Source: Antedon mediterranea
Lineage: Eukaryota; Echinodermata; Crinoidea; Comatulida; Antedonidae
Reading direction: 5' to 3'
DNA length: 64,000 nt
Assembly (NCBI RefSeq): GCF_964355755.1
Contig: NC_092676.1
Span: forward strand, 11,764,288 to 11,828,287
Every line of letters starts with the position of its first letter. The stretch's first letter is position 1. Positions 1 through 12,800 of this stretch are shown piece after piece. The position numbers and the translations under genes were made by a program. The notes under the pieces were generated by a model. The model saw only the letters and a program-made list of their open reading frames with translations, had not been told where the DNA came from and made no database searches.

Positions 1-66
1 CGGTCGGTTGGTAGGTCGGTCGGTAAACACTAACTTGAGCACGCGACTGCAGCCAGGTATATGGCC
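1..66 (-). repeat. GACC-tract dispersed repeat, end of a copy
   Basis: The first 66 bases are, as reverse complement, closely similar to 56,343-56,440 and 54,405-54,475. The shared parts are a stretch ending in GTTAGTGTTTACC followed by ACCGACC-type tetranucleotide repeats. The copy is cut by the window edge. No coding potential is visible. It lies downstream of the last visible lectin exon on the minus strand, so it is intronic or 3' flanking. Confidence 0.6.
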
Positions 67-124
67 TTGCTATTTGTATACATACTTTACTAAATTTAGT
101 CTATATTTTTTGCTATGTTCCTAC

Positions 125-337
125 CTGTATATAGTTCTACTTCACAAAGAGTGAGAGGTTTCTTTCCAGGAAGATATACACTGACGTACTGTCCTGTGAT
201 TGGTTGAGTACATTTAATTTCGATAGGATTTGTACTAATCATAGATGATGTTAGAGTAAGACCACATTGTGCATTTCCAACAAACGGTGAAACGTTGTTG
301 TTCCCGACACGAACTTCAGCACCTACCAGCCTATTAC
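125..337 (-). CDS. Lectin domain 4, exon C (last visible exon)
   Basis: A 213-nt exon from GNRLVGAEVRVG to TLCEVELYTG with a GTAGGA donor at its end. The donor shows that the gene continues past the window start. Confidence 0.85.
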
Positions 338-3300
338 CTAGTTACAATAAAGTTAAACAATATGGACATATTGGGTACAATTGTGACTTTACTAACTAAG
401 GTAGTAAAGCTGTATCTTCACATTAAATTTTTTTATTTGCTAAATATGTATTAAATTGGTTCTTACCACAGCAGTCTTTTCTGTTATATATCAACATCTT
501 TGAAATAGGTATGGGTGATCCTAAATCAACATACCACCAAGGATTTTCAGATCCAGTCTCTTTGGAAAAAATGAATAAATAATTGTTACTGACGGCCATG
601 AAAAATTATTTCTATTTGAAAATGTCTAAATAGTTTGCACGTGGTTTAAAAAATGTGAAATTGAGAACTATTTAAAATTATGTAGGTACGGCATGTCAAT
701 TTTTTTTAAATATAATAATTGCCATGTTTAGTTAATTACTATTTTAAAATCAGTCTACATCCAATGATCTTAAAAGACTTCTCTAAGATTTATATAATAA
801 ATACATAAATATTGAACAAAATATAAAGTTTTTTGATGGAAAATGTGTATTAAGTATTGTACTTACTGGTGTGGGTACACGTCTTTTTTCCAAAGTTTCC
901 ATCGGTTTTTCCATCGATGGCTCTACCAGCAACAGCTCCAGAACTATGTGTAGAACTCTGTTTAGCTTCTACAAAATGTGTAACTCTCTCGTCCACTAAA
1001 ATTGAAAATTACAAACAGTTGTATTCTGCTGTTAAAAATAATTAAAGAGAAAGAGACAAACATTAAATTACCAATGGTATACATTGATAAGTGTTACCTA
1101 ATAAAACAACATCATGATAGTGCTAAATATTTGTTGTGGATATTGTATACAACTTAGTACTGTAAGACAAATTAACCCGATTACCCCCTTGTCCACTTCT
1201 TCCAACATTTCCAACTTGAGCCTCAATCGAATATTCACGTTTTCCTACACCATTTTTTATATCAAGTACTTGATCATTAACCAATTTAGCATGCAAATTA
1301 CCACCAGCCCATCTGACCAAAGAATCTCCTCCTTCATTGAATGTTAACACGCCTTGATCAAATGACCATCCAATCACATCGCCCAATTCTACTGCAATTC
1401 GTTCACTTTCAGGTACTATATATGTAACTTCTGCGTTAACGGCACCAGCTGGTATGTCATTGATACCCACGACCTTAAATTGTGTGTTTGAACCATCTAT
1501 CTTCCTAAATACAATAGCTCTAAATGGTGCTGATGTTTTGCCTTGATATGACCAACTTGTAACTTGACCCCTACAAGAAAACTTTTGATCTGGCGATACC
1601 ATTGTCCAACCATTACTGTCAGGACCACCACGAGTTTTAATTTGCCAACCGGCACTGCAATATCCAGCTGTAAAATTAATGTATTAATTAATAGATTAAC
1701 TTCAATATCGATTCTTTTAAAAATAGGCATTTTACATTTAACATGTGTTTGAACATCCCAGTAACGTATGTTTTACAACTTCAGTTGTTTTCCTTTGTGA
1801 ATTGCTATATTTCTGAATATGTGTTTTACCTTTACTAGATGGTGTAATTTCTCCTGTCATTATTTCTCCATCTATATAAAAAGAAATATGAACTTTGAAT
1901 TTAAACAAATTAGAAAATACATTACAAAAATAATTTGACTGACACGACTAAAAATTAATAAATATTGTTTGTATACACACTTTACTAGATTTAGACTGTA
2001 GTAATATGTTCCTACCTGTATATAGTTCTACTTCACAAAGAGTTAGAGGTTTCTTTCCAGGAAGATATACACTGACGTACTGTCCTGTGATTGGTTGAGT
2101 ACATTTAATTTCGATAGGATTTGTACTAATTATAGATGATGTTAGAGTAAGACCACATTGTGCATTTCCAACAAACGGTGAAACGTTGTTGTTCCCGACA
2201 CGAACTTCAGCACCTACCAGCCTATTGCCTAGTTAAAATAAAGTTAAACAATATGGACATATTGGGTACATGTTTAAAAGAATCTTGACTTTACTAACTA
2301 AGGTAGTAAAGCTGCTATATCTTCATGTTAAATTTTATTATTTGATAAATATGTTTTAAATTGGTTCTTACCACAACAGTCTTTTCTGTTATATATCACA
2401 ATCTTTGAAATAGGTATGGGTGATCCTAAATCAACATACCACCAATGATTGCCAGATCCAGTCTCTTTGAAAAAATTGAATAAATTATTTTTAATGACTG
2501 GTATGAGAAATTACTTCTCTTTGGACAGTTTACAATTTATTCATGTCAGGATTTTAAAATGTAAATTGAATATTCTAGTGAAATATTATATTTTGAAATG
2601 AATGAACATTGTTTTACTGTATGTCTTTTTTGTGATATTATTTTCTTCTTTTCTACCTAAATGCTCTTGAATAATATTGTAAAAATAGGTAAATGTCTAT
2701 GTTATATAGCACTTACTTGTGTGGGTACACGTCTTTTTTCCAAAGTTTCCATTGGTTTTTCCATCGATGGCTCTACCAGCAACAGCTCCAGAACTATGTG
2801 TAGAACTCTGTTTAGCTTCTACAAAATGTGTCACTTAAATTACAAAATACTTTAGGATTAATTATATCTGTACGAGAAAACCTTTAATACGGATATACAA
2901 GTTTAGGGCCCTCGTGATTTTTAATATTTAACTTTAAAGTATTGTAATTATTTCTTGAGTAATTAAACCTAAACTTTTATGAAATTTGCCTTGCTTCAAC
3001 TTTTTTTTTAAATTTCAAAATATTACTTCATTTCCTCTGTTTGTTTCATTTTATTTTATCTGCCATTTAAAAAAGCATTCTAGACAAGTTATTTCGAAAA
3101 AAATATACTTTATTGTTTTGAATTTTGAAAAATGCCGCTTAGGCCTATGTTGTTGTTTTAAATACCAGTAGACTTATGTTTTCTGTACGTTGTTATACAA
3201 TATTTCCATTATTGTAGAGTGCTTTACCTTTACGAATAGGTGTAATTTCTCCTGTCCATCCTTCCCCACCTAAAATAGGAAAAAGAAATCAAGCATATAC

Positions 3301-3837
3301 GTAATTAAAAAAAATACGACAATAGACTATTACTCCAAGCATGTTCCGCTTCTTTTTTTTGACATACAGATATCTTCTATATGAATTAATTTATTAAGTA
3401 AGTTACTAGGTGGTTAATTGTTTGCCTTGTTCATTGAATTGTTTAGCCAATACCGTGTTAATATCGTAGTTTATACTGTAATTATGTATATTGACAAATA
3501 GTTTATCAGTTTATAGAGCGTATTTACCACAATTTTCTCCAGGGCTGCCAATGTTACATGCTTCAAATCTTTTATCCTTATCTGTTGTATAACACCAGGC
3601 TGTTTTGTAGTTATCCGGGTTTCGGCAGAAGTTGTGATCACCTAACCCAGATTTTGGGTATTTTTCTGGTGTTCTTGTATGCATCTGTGGTGTTTGTGAG
3701 GTCCATCGCTGACACATCTTTCCGGTTTCTGTTACACTTATTGACCCCCGATAGTCTGCAGCATTTGATTTTTTAAAACATTCTGATCAGAAAATTTCAA
3801 ATAATATAATGATAAGATTATGTAAAATTGAAACCGA

Positions 3838-3871
<34 letters not shown>

Positions 3872-6800
3872 TGAGTTTAGACTCTGTTCGCAATTTGTAT
3901 ACATAATAAAAGGGTATAACAATTTATAATATTTTACCTGTTCTAGATGGTCTACCTTCTATTCTCGTTCCTTTTCGATTACCTGTATACAACAATGTAA
4001 ACAATATTAAAACATTCTGATCAGAAAATTTCCAATAATATACTGATAAGATTATGTAAAATGGAAACCGATATTATTATTATTATTATTTGAGTTTAGA
4101 TTCTGTTCGCAATTTGCATACATAATAAAATGGTATAACAATTTATAATATTTTACCTGTTCTAGATGGTCTACCTTCTATTCTCGTTCCTTTTCCATTA
4201 CCTGTATAAAACAATGTAAACAATATTAAATAAAATGTTTATAATCTTGATAATAAATCTGAAGGAAAGTATATTATATAAGAATTATATACCGGCTACA
4301 GAGAAAGTTTTTATTACAGAATTTCTACAGGCAAAAGCTCAACAGAAAATTGATATATTTATATAGATAATAGATTTTGTTGCCCGAAAGCTCTGCTAAC
4401 TTTTCTGGCTGTTTTACTTTATCGTTTTGATTTAGCTTTTCGCTTTTTTTTGTATCTCCATTGAGATCCAGCCACTGATACTGTAACAGCATTGTCATTT
4501 TTTCAGTAATTTGCCTTTGGATTTATATATATATATTACCCATAGGGAGAAAATCGTTGTTCTTTTTTTTCGCCTTAAGGACCGTATTTTTTATTTATTC
4601 ACTCTAGAACTAAGAAGTTGAAAAGAGAACTTCCTGCATCCGAGTTTCAAAACAAACTTAGGATTATCGCCAATGATTGCCGTAAGCAATCAACGGTAAT
4701 GGCCCGAAGGGGACATCACACATTTGGTCTAACCTGCAGACTTGGTCATTTCAACACAAATGACTCTAACTTCGGATGATTTCAGGGCTTTTAGAAAACC
4801 CTACAAAAGGTTCGTTCGGACTTATAAAAAGAATCGGAGCAACACCTCTGATTCAGTTGTTGAAATTAATTGTCGACTTTCTGAAGGAGAGAAAAAACTT
4901 CTTTCCCGAGGACTTAAATTCTGCCGATTACGTGAATATTTTGCTGATTCAGAGAGCAGCACCACGAAAAACGAAGGCAACGTTAGCAAATTTAAACCAA
5001 AAAGTTCCTGGTATCCACCTAAAATCGTTGTCCAGCTTTAGAAACATTTATTTAGGCTATTGAGGTCGATGTACAAAACTACGTCCCGAGTCCAGATAAA
5101 CGTGACAATCTCTCAAAACAAGAGAGGCAGGCAATTGCCAAATTGCGTCAGCGTAATAATATCATCATTAAACCCGCTGATAGGTTCTGTCACTGTTGCT
5201 ATGGACATCAAATTTATAAAGAGGAGTCCTTAAGACAGCTAAACAATCCTCTTCATTATCGTAAACTTACAACGGATCCCACCCCGGAAATTGCGAATAA
5301 GGTGGCCAAATCTGTTTCTGTGATGGTCAAAAAACACTCCATCGATCCTAAGATTGGACCTCATTTGGAACAGGTTAATCCAGTTCCAGGCAGATTATAT
5401 TTCCTACCTAAAATCCACAAAGCAGGTAATCCTGGTAGACCCATTATTTCGGGCAATGGCACTGCTACAGAGAAAATTTCTGAATATGTGGATGATTTAC
5501 TTAGACCATTATTATGTGACTGATCTCCCTTCATACATTCAGGACTCCACGGACTTTATCCGCAAAATTAACCAAATTCAAAATTTACCCAATAATTCTG
5601 TTCTGGCTACATTAGATGTTTCATCGTTGTATACTAATATCCCTCACGAAGAAGGAGCCGACGCATGTATTTTAAATTACAAACGAATTTCAGGCAAAAC
5701 GCCTACTAAAGCTCATTTACCAGAACTGGTCTTGTTGATTTTAACCAACAACAATTTTATTTTTGGAAATGACCATTACCTTTAAATGCATGGCACAGTG
5801 ATGGGCACAAAAATGGCGCCATCTTTTGCAAATTTATTTATTGGACAATTTGAGGCCAATTTTCTGTCCCTCCAACCTAATAAACATCTTGTTTGGTTTA
5901 GATACATTGACGATGATCTGGACCCATGGTGAAGATGATTTGGAATCTTTTCTTCTCACTATTAATTCAGTCCACAGAACGTCTCAGGACTGTTTTTCCG
6001 GAACCACCCATTATTGTATTTTGTAGACCTCCCAACCTTCGTGATATGTTAGTCAGATCCAAATTTAAGAGTGAAATTAACTCTCATGACAGCCAAAATT
6101 TGGGCAGTCACCTTTGCGGCAAATCTTGCAAAACTTGTTCCTTAGTTGATTCTACTAAAAAATTTAAGAGTAACCAAACTGGCCGCATTTTTCGGATTAG
6201 ACAATCAATTAATTGTCTAACCAAAAACGTCATTTATCTCATATACAGTAATATTTGTGGCAAACAGTACGTCGGGGAAACAAAAAAAAAAACTCTCCGT
6301 ATGAGAATGACACAACACAGATCAGCTATCAAAACATTATAGATCTAAATTATACATTTGTGCAGGTAGGTGCAAGAGTGCCAAGCTTTTAAACATTAAT
6401 TTTGCCAGAGACATTCACATATTAACAATTATTCACACTTGAAGTTTTTTTCTTTGTTTGAAATTTCCTGCTTTATAAGCAACCATTTCTGCTTTGAACC
6501 CCAAAACTATGCCTTTTGTTTGTTAACATCTTTGATGGGCTGATTTGTTTTATTATGTAATTTTGTGACTTATATAATTATGTTATCCTTTGTTTTTTAT
6601 CTTCACCTGATGATGGGCAAATTACTGAAAAAATGACAATGCTGTGGTTATTAGTGGCTGGATCTCAATAGAGATACAAAAAAAAGCGAAAAGCTAAATC
6701 AAAATGTCAGCATTAATATATAAATAATGGTTTTTTTCGATATCATCATCATTTTTATTTTCCACTTATAATTATTATTTGCAACACATATTTATACTGT

Positions 6801-9800
6801 TGACACACTGTGTATCTTTTCCTAAGTAGTATATTTGTGGACAAAGAGTTCCAGCAATTTATTGGCTGATACCTGCATAAATCTGTACTTCACAAAGAGT
6901 AAGAGGTTTCTTTCCAGGAAGATAAACACTAACGTACTGCCCTGTGATTGGTTGGTTACATATAATTTCAATTGGATTTGAACCAATCATAGATGTTGTA
7001 ATAGTAGCTCCACATTGTGCATTTCCAGTAAAAGGTGATACTTTGTTATTACCGACACGAATCTCAGCACCTACCAGTCTATTACCTAGTTTGAGAAGAG
7101 ACACATAAATGTACAGGAAATACCTATTCTTGGATGTTCGGCATACTTAACTTATATAACCATACAATTGATTTTTATTATATTTTTAGTTTTTTAAACC
7201 TACCACAGCAGTCTTGTCTATTATATATATCAATCTTTGAGATAGTCTGCCGTGATCCTAAATCAACATACCACCACGGATTGTTTGATACATCAGCTGA
7301 GAAAAGATGCAATTGTTGAATATAAACTATGCATTATTAAGATAAGACAATACATATTATTCTCAACACATTATCATTATCACCAGAATCATCATCAGCA
7401 GTAGCACCAGCAGCATCACCTATGGAACGCCGACAATCTCTTTCATTATGCTCTTATACTGTACTCTACATATGCTATTATACATATTCCTAATGCTCTT
7501 TTTTATTCTCTTATATAAGCCAATCTTAGATTAGATTTAATCTTAGATCAATAATTTACAATAAAGTGCATGGTCAACGACAATAACAGTGTAGTTTGTC
7601 CAAAATGGTCCAATATTGACTGCATTCCGTTTATCAAATTCATGAGCAGGAGCTTGGTGCAATGTATGTCAATCCTATGCTTTTTGGAGTCCACTTTATT
7701 CCTTTTCTTATTTCATAGATTAAATCCTGTGCATTGCTTTTAACCATCACTATCATCAGCATCAGCATCATCATAATTCTCAGGATCAGAATCATCATCA
7801 CCAGCATCAGCAACACCATCATCAGCATCACCATCACCTTCACCATCATCAGCATCAGTATGCGCATCATCACTATCATATTATTTCCTATAAATATATT
7901 ATGATATAAAACAAAAGTGATTGTTATAACACTACCGGTGTGGCTACACGTCTTTTCCACAAAATCTCCATCTGTGTTTCCATCGATGGCTCTACCAGCA
8001 ACTGCACCAGAACTATGTGTAGAACTCTGTTTAGCTACTATGAGAGTTGCTCTTAATTCTAAATTAAGGAATAAATGAAATATCAATGCAAAATGTATTA
8101 TTATTGTTATTGTTAATATCATCATCTTCATAATTACCATTTTCATCATCATCATTATTATCTATATTATTGCTGCTAAATTTTTTGCGTATTTTACGCA
8201 TCTCCTCCAAAACCACTGAACGGTACGTGCTCACATTTGGCACACTGATGTTTATTGAGATAGACACACGATAGACTATGCCACTTCCATAAATTTTAAG
8301 GATAAACACTAAAAAATGCCAAACATAGCAGTAATTTGACCATGTTTTGCGAGTTGTTACGTTACGTGGCCTGATCTACAAACACCATGCCGAGCCACCA
8401 AATTAAAACGGTGTTTAGTCTCGGCAGCCGCCCAACCGTATCGACTGATACTATCCTTGGAACAGAATATATTTTGTAAATCACGGTTTGGCTCATCAGT
8501 GAGTAAAACGACGTGGCCATTGAAATTAGTACTTAGTAGGTTCGAGTTCGAATCCGCGATATGTGTAAATAATAAATATCTCCGCTTAAAGCAAAAAATC
8601 TAAACCACAATGTAATTACAAAAGTAGCAAAAAAGATACTTGGTACTGAAACAAAAAAACAAAAAATATCAGATATAAAAGTTTTGTTCGAGCGCATCAT
8701 CTAATTCGAGTAGTGAGTGTTGATTTTGAAGTCCATTTTATATTCCAATTTACATCTTAATTCTAGAACTTAAAACTTATTTATATTTTATCATTAAAAT
8801 GTTTTGAATTACAAAAGTAGCAAATAGGTAACAAATCTCACAAACAAACAAAATTGAAAAATATTAAAACCATTAAAATAAATATAATATAAATTTAAAA
8901 AAACACACAAACAAAACGATTCCAAATGGTTTGATACATTGTTGAACATGAAAACAACTTCCGCAGCAGTGTGTTTTTCATTCGATTCATGTCCACTTTT
9001 TATTTTATCTATATGTATCAAATAATGATTACACCACGAAAAACACCCAACATAATATAGTTTGGTATTTTATACTTTCGTTAGTGTTTGCACGTATCAT
9101 CAATTTTTTGTTTAGTGTCTTTTATTTTCGTGCCCACAGATGGTTCTCGAATACACAGTAATTTCAGCGTAAAAAAAACTGTCGATTTCAAATGTACGTA
9201 CCGCAGGACTATAATACATTGTCGTTTACATAAACGAATAAATAGACACGATAATGTATGTAGTCAACTAAAATGTGCACCCTGTGAATTACTTCCGAAA
9301 GAGAAACTTGTCACAAAAGAGTCCAATTTGTGTTTTGTATGTAACATTAGGGTCGAGGGATAGAGAAGAGGATGGGTACAAAGAAGAACAATTTTTAAAT
9401 ATATTTTTTATCTACTCAGTAACGAAATATTGTTTTCATGTTTATAGGCCTATAAATAATATACCACTTGATACAGTAAAACATTTGCGATTTAATACTT
9501 TGTTAAAACTTTCAATGTCATAGTCGATTGAAATAGCATAGTACATATAACGATACACCACTACAACGTTTATACATTTTTAAATTATTAAGTAATACAA
9601 ACGTTGAGAAGCAACTGTCAGTAATAAAGTTTATTTGTATATTGTGCGTTTATATATCTAACAGTAGGGCCTACTCACACTCACAGTAAAACGTTTATTT
9701 GTACATGTGTTTATATATCTATCTAACAGTATCCACACTCACAGTAAAAAAATTACGATTCAAATGGCGACCAAAAATGGTTAATACGTATTTACAGTTA

Positions 9801-12800
9801 TGTCCAAGTATTGCAATACTGTACTATATCTATATAGGTTTTAGGTTAATCCCCAAGGGCCAATACATTTACCTACAGCTGGTACTTGTGTTAAACCAAA
9901 TAGTTATATTGGAATTTTCCATTCATCGGAAATTAATACATTTGTATAACGTATATTAAATTTATCAAAATAGTATTTTTTTAAAGAAAATCGGCCTGTC
10001 CTCAACATTATGATGCTGTACTCGAGCTGTTTAACCGGTTTTCACCAATATTATTTGCCGCTGTGCACATATTTCACCGTCAAATATGCAATTACATTTT
10101 AAAAAATATAAGAAAAACTATTTTGTTGCTCTTATACTTTACATGCATTAGTGGAGACAATTTGTACACAATTTGATCTGCATATCTTTAAGTCGTAACT
10201 CTTTATATATATGGCTCTGCGCGGTCATAGCTAAGACTGTTTTATATAGTCCAGTGGGCATTATTATTTTTCCTATGAGATTAAGGCAGATATCATGAAT
10301 AATTCATTATAATAATTAATGACATAATATGGAACATTATAGAGGGCGCTATATAAGCATGTAGAGAGATTAAACAATTTGTGTTTGCCAACCGAAATCT
10401 TTGGTCTAGTGGTAAAGGCTTTAACCTATTAATGGAGCCCTCGGTTAGAGGTCTAGCAAGAACATGTTTTTTTATTAGTTGAGAGAGATTATTTAGAGGG
10501 TTAGGTTTAGTAAATTTAGGAAGTAGATCACCAATCTTGCAATTCTTTATAATAGAAAATAATTAAGGTAATGCATTATTCATTATTTCCTTAACCTCAT
10601 AGGAAAAAAATAATGGGTCCGGTGGCAGGAGGCGGGAATCACCACTTGAAAGGGGACAAATTGCCTTCCAACTTTTTTAGACCAGACTTTTTCGTAGTTT
10701 ACGAATATGGAATGTAATCGATCAGGATAGAAAGCGTTTTCGAGATAAAAGGGGCAAAAATTGACCAATTACAACAAGGTATTAATAATGTATGTTTCAA
10801 ATGTTTCCCTTTTTGAAAATATTAAATAAATATTGCCTGTTTTCCTAGTTGAAAACACATTTACTCAGATTCATTGGCTAATAAAAACTGGAACCCACAA
10901 CTCTCTACGCAGACAGACTACAATGTTCATCAAGTCCATATCGTGAGCTTCGATATGGTTGCTAGTCACGGATAGTTTTTCTTCATAAAAAAATTTTCCT
11001 GTGCATACTGTAGTACAAATTTTGTAATAAGGTCCATTTTTTCCAAGGTTACATTTAATACTGTTCAAAGTTAGCAGTATATGTAAGGAGAACTCTGACT
11101 AAAAAGCAATGCTTGGAATGATTATGTTTACTGTAAATGTATGTTTACCAGATACAGACTAGCTAGTACATATTAGGTATTCTCAGTTTTAGACAAATAG
11201 GCATAATATATTTATTTTATTTAAGGTCAGCGTAACATTTTAAGTCTGATTTGATTAATTAAAGTATTTTAACAAACTTTACTTTACATATTAAAATGAT
11301 GACCTTTGACCTTATGTCAACTGATGAAATTTAACTTATGTCAACTGATGACATGATGTATGTGCTTGATTAACAGGATGAAATCACATTTTTGTTAAAT
11401 GTCAGTTTTTATTTGGTTTTATAGGTATGTTCTGTGATTGGTCAATATTGACATTTGACCCTAATTACAAAGGAATTTTTTCTAAGGTGATTGAAAAGAT
11501 ACTTGTAATCATACAAATGTAATAAAAGACCAAATTGTGTTTAAATTTGTTATAATACATCTATCTGATAAACCCTGCTTTCATCGGGGAGTTAAGACCA
11601 TCAGTTAAAATTGTTTTATAGAAATCTGCCCAGATGATAAAAACAAACATTGTTAATAATATTGTGTATAGTGTATAGAAATGAAAAATGTGTTTAGAGA
11701 AAAAAATATATTTAAAGAGATGAGGAACATGTACATGGAAATAAAAGTAGGACGAACCCACATCAGAAAAAAAAATCTTTAAATTTTTTTCGCGCCCTCT
11801 CATGGCATCTTCTTAATTAATTATGTTGAGTTATATGTACTTCGTACGTTGAATAAGCATGCGTATGCTGTACGCTTTTTTGTTTTTTGTTGTAACATTT
11901 AGATTCAAAGCAATTTTTCAATTATTAACCATCACACTTGAAGTTTTAAAAAAGCAAGAGCTGGAGATTTCTTACAATGTGAAAATTAGTACAGTCACTC
12001 TGACTAGGATCAGGACGGGGCATTGCTATATTTATTGCGTTAACAGTAATTATGGTATATTGACCTATGATGTAGGCTAATATAATGTGTTAGTTCTGTA
12101 AGAGTGTTATTCTTCACGCTTGGAAGAGAAATGGATGGGAGAAGAGAGAGGGGATGTGAGGAGAGGGATGGAGGGAGGAGAGGGAGGGAGGGAGGAGAGG
12201 GAGGGAGGGAAGAGAGGGAGGGAGGGAGGGATGGAGGAGAGGGAGAGGGAGGGAAGGAAAGAGAGGGGGAGGGGAGGAGAGGGAGGGTAGAGACATGCCT
12301 CAATTTCGTAAATCAATTGCTAAAGGCGTGGGACTCAAACTAGGTGGGTATTTTTAAATGCATTCCTGATTAAGGTTTCTTAGAGCCATCCATGTACAAT
12401 AGTTGATTATACAACGTAGTAATTGTATTGTATTTATTGTTTACCTTCTTCTCCTTCTTTGCCTCCTCTTGGTCTATTTGGTCTACTCTCACCTTCATTG
12501 GGACTAACCTTTTCTGGTGGAATTACTTCGAACGTTAGAACTTTAGCCTCAATTGAGTATTCACGTTTCCCCACACCACTGTTTATATCAAGTATTTGAT
12601 CATGTACCAAATTATTATGTAAATTATCAACAACCCATCTGACATGAAAATCTCCTCCTTCGTTGAATGTCAACACCCCTTGTCTGAATGACCATCCAAT
12701 CACATCGCCCAATTCTACTGTAATTCGTTCACTTTCAGGTATGATATAAGTAACTTCTGCGTTAGCCACACCAGCTGGTATGTCATTGATACCCACGACC

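Larger units (their letters stand above)
3775..4222 (-). repeat. Tandem duplication carrying the linker exon
   Basis: Two copies (3,775-4,008 and 4,009-4,222) share the 45-nt exon, both splice sites and intron sequence starting AAAACATTCTGATCAG. They differ at a handful of bases and in (TTA)n length (about 33 versus 18 bases). A recent unequal exchange is the simplest cause. Confidence 0.85.

Noticed and set aside
3838-3870. CRISPR or regulatory array
   Set aside because: These are (TTA)n microsatellites; the regularly spaced repeats elsewhere are minisatellites or mobile elements in a eukaryotic genome.
10399-10460. Possible tRNA (GGTCTAGTGGTAAAGG and GGTTAGAGGTC)
   Set aside because: The A-box-like part is followed by a poor B box, and the stems do not close into a cloverleaf.
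12104-12343. Open frames on both strands across the purine tract
   Set aside because: Low-complexity GAGGGA composition explains them; no motif and no splice context.
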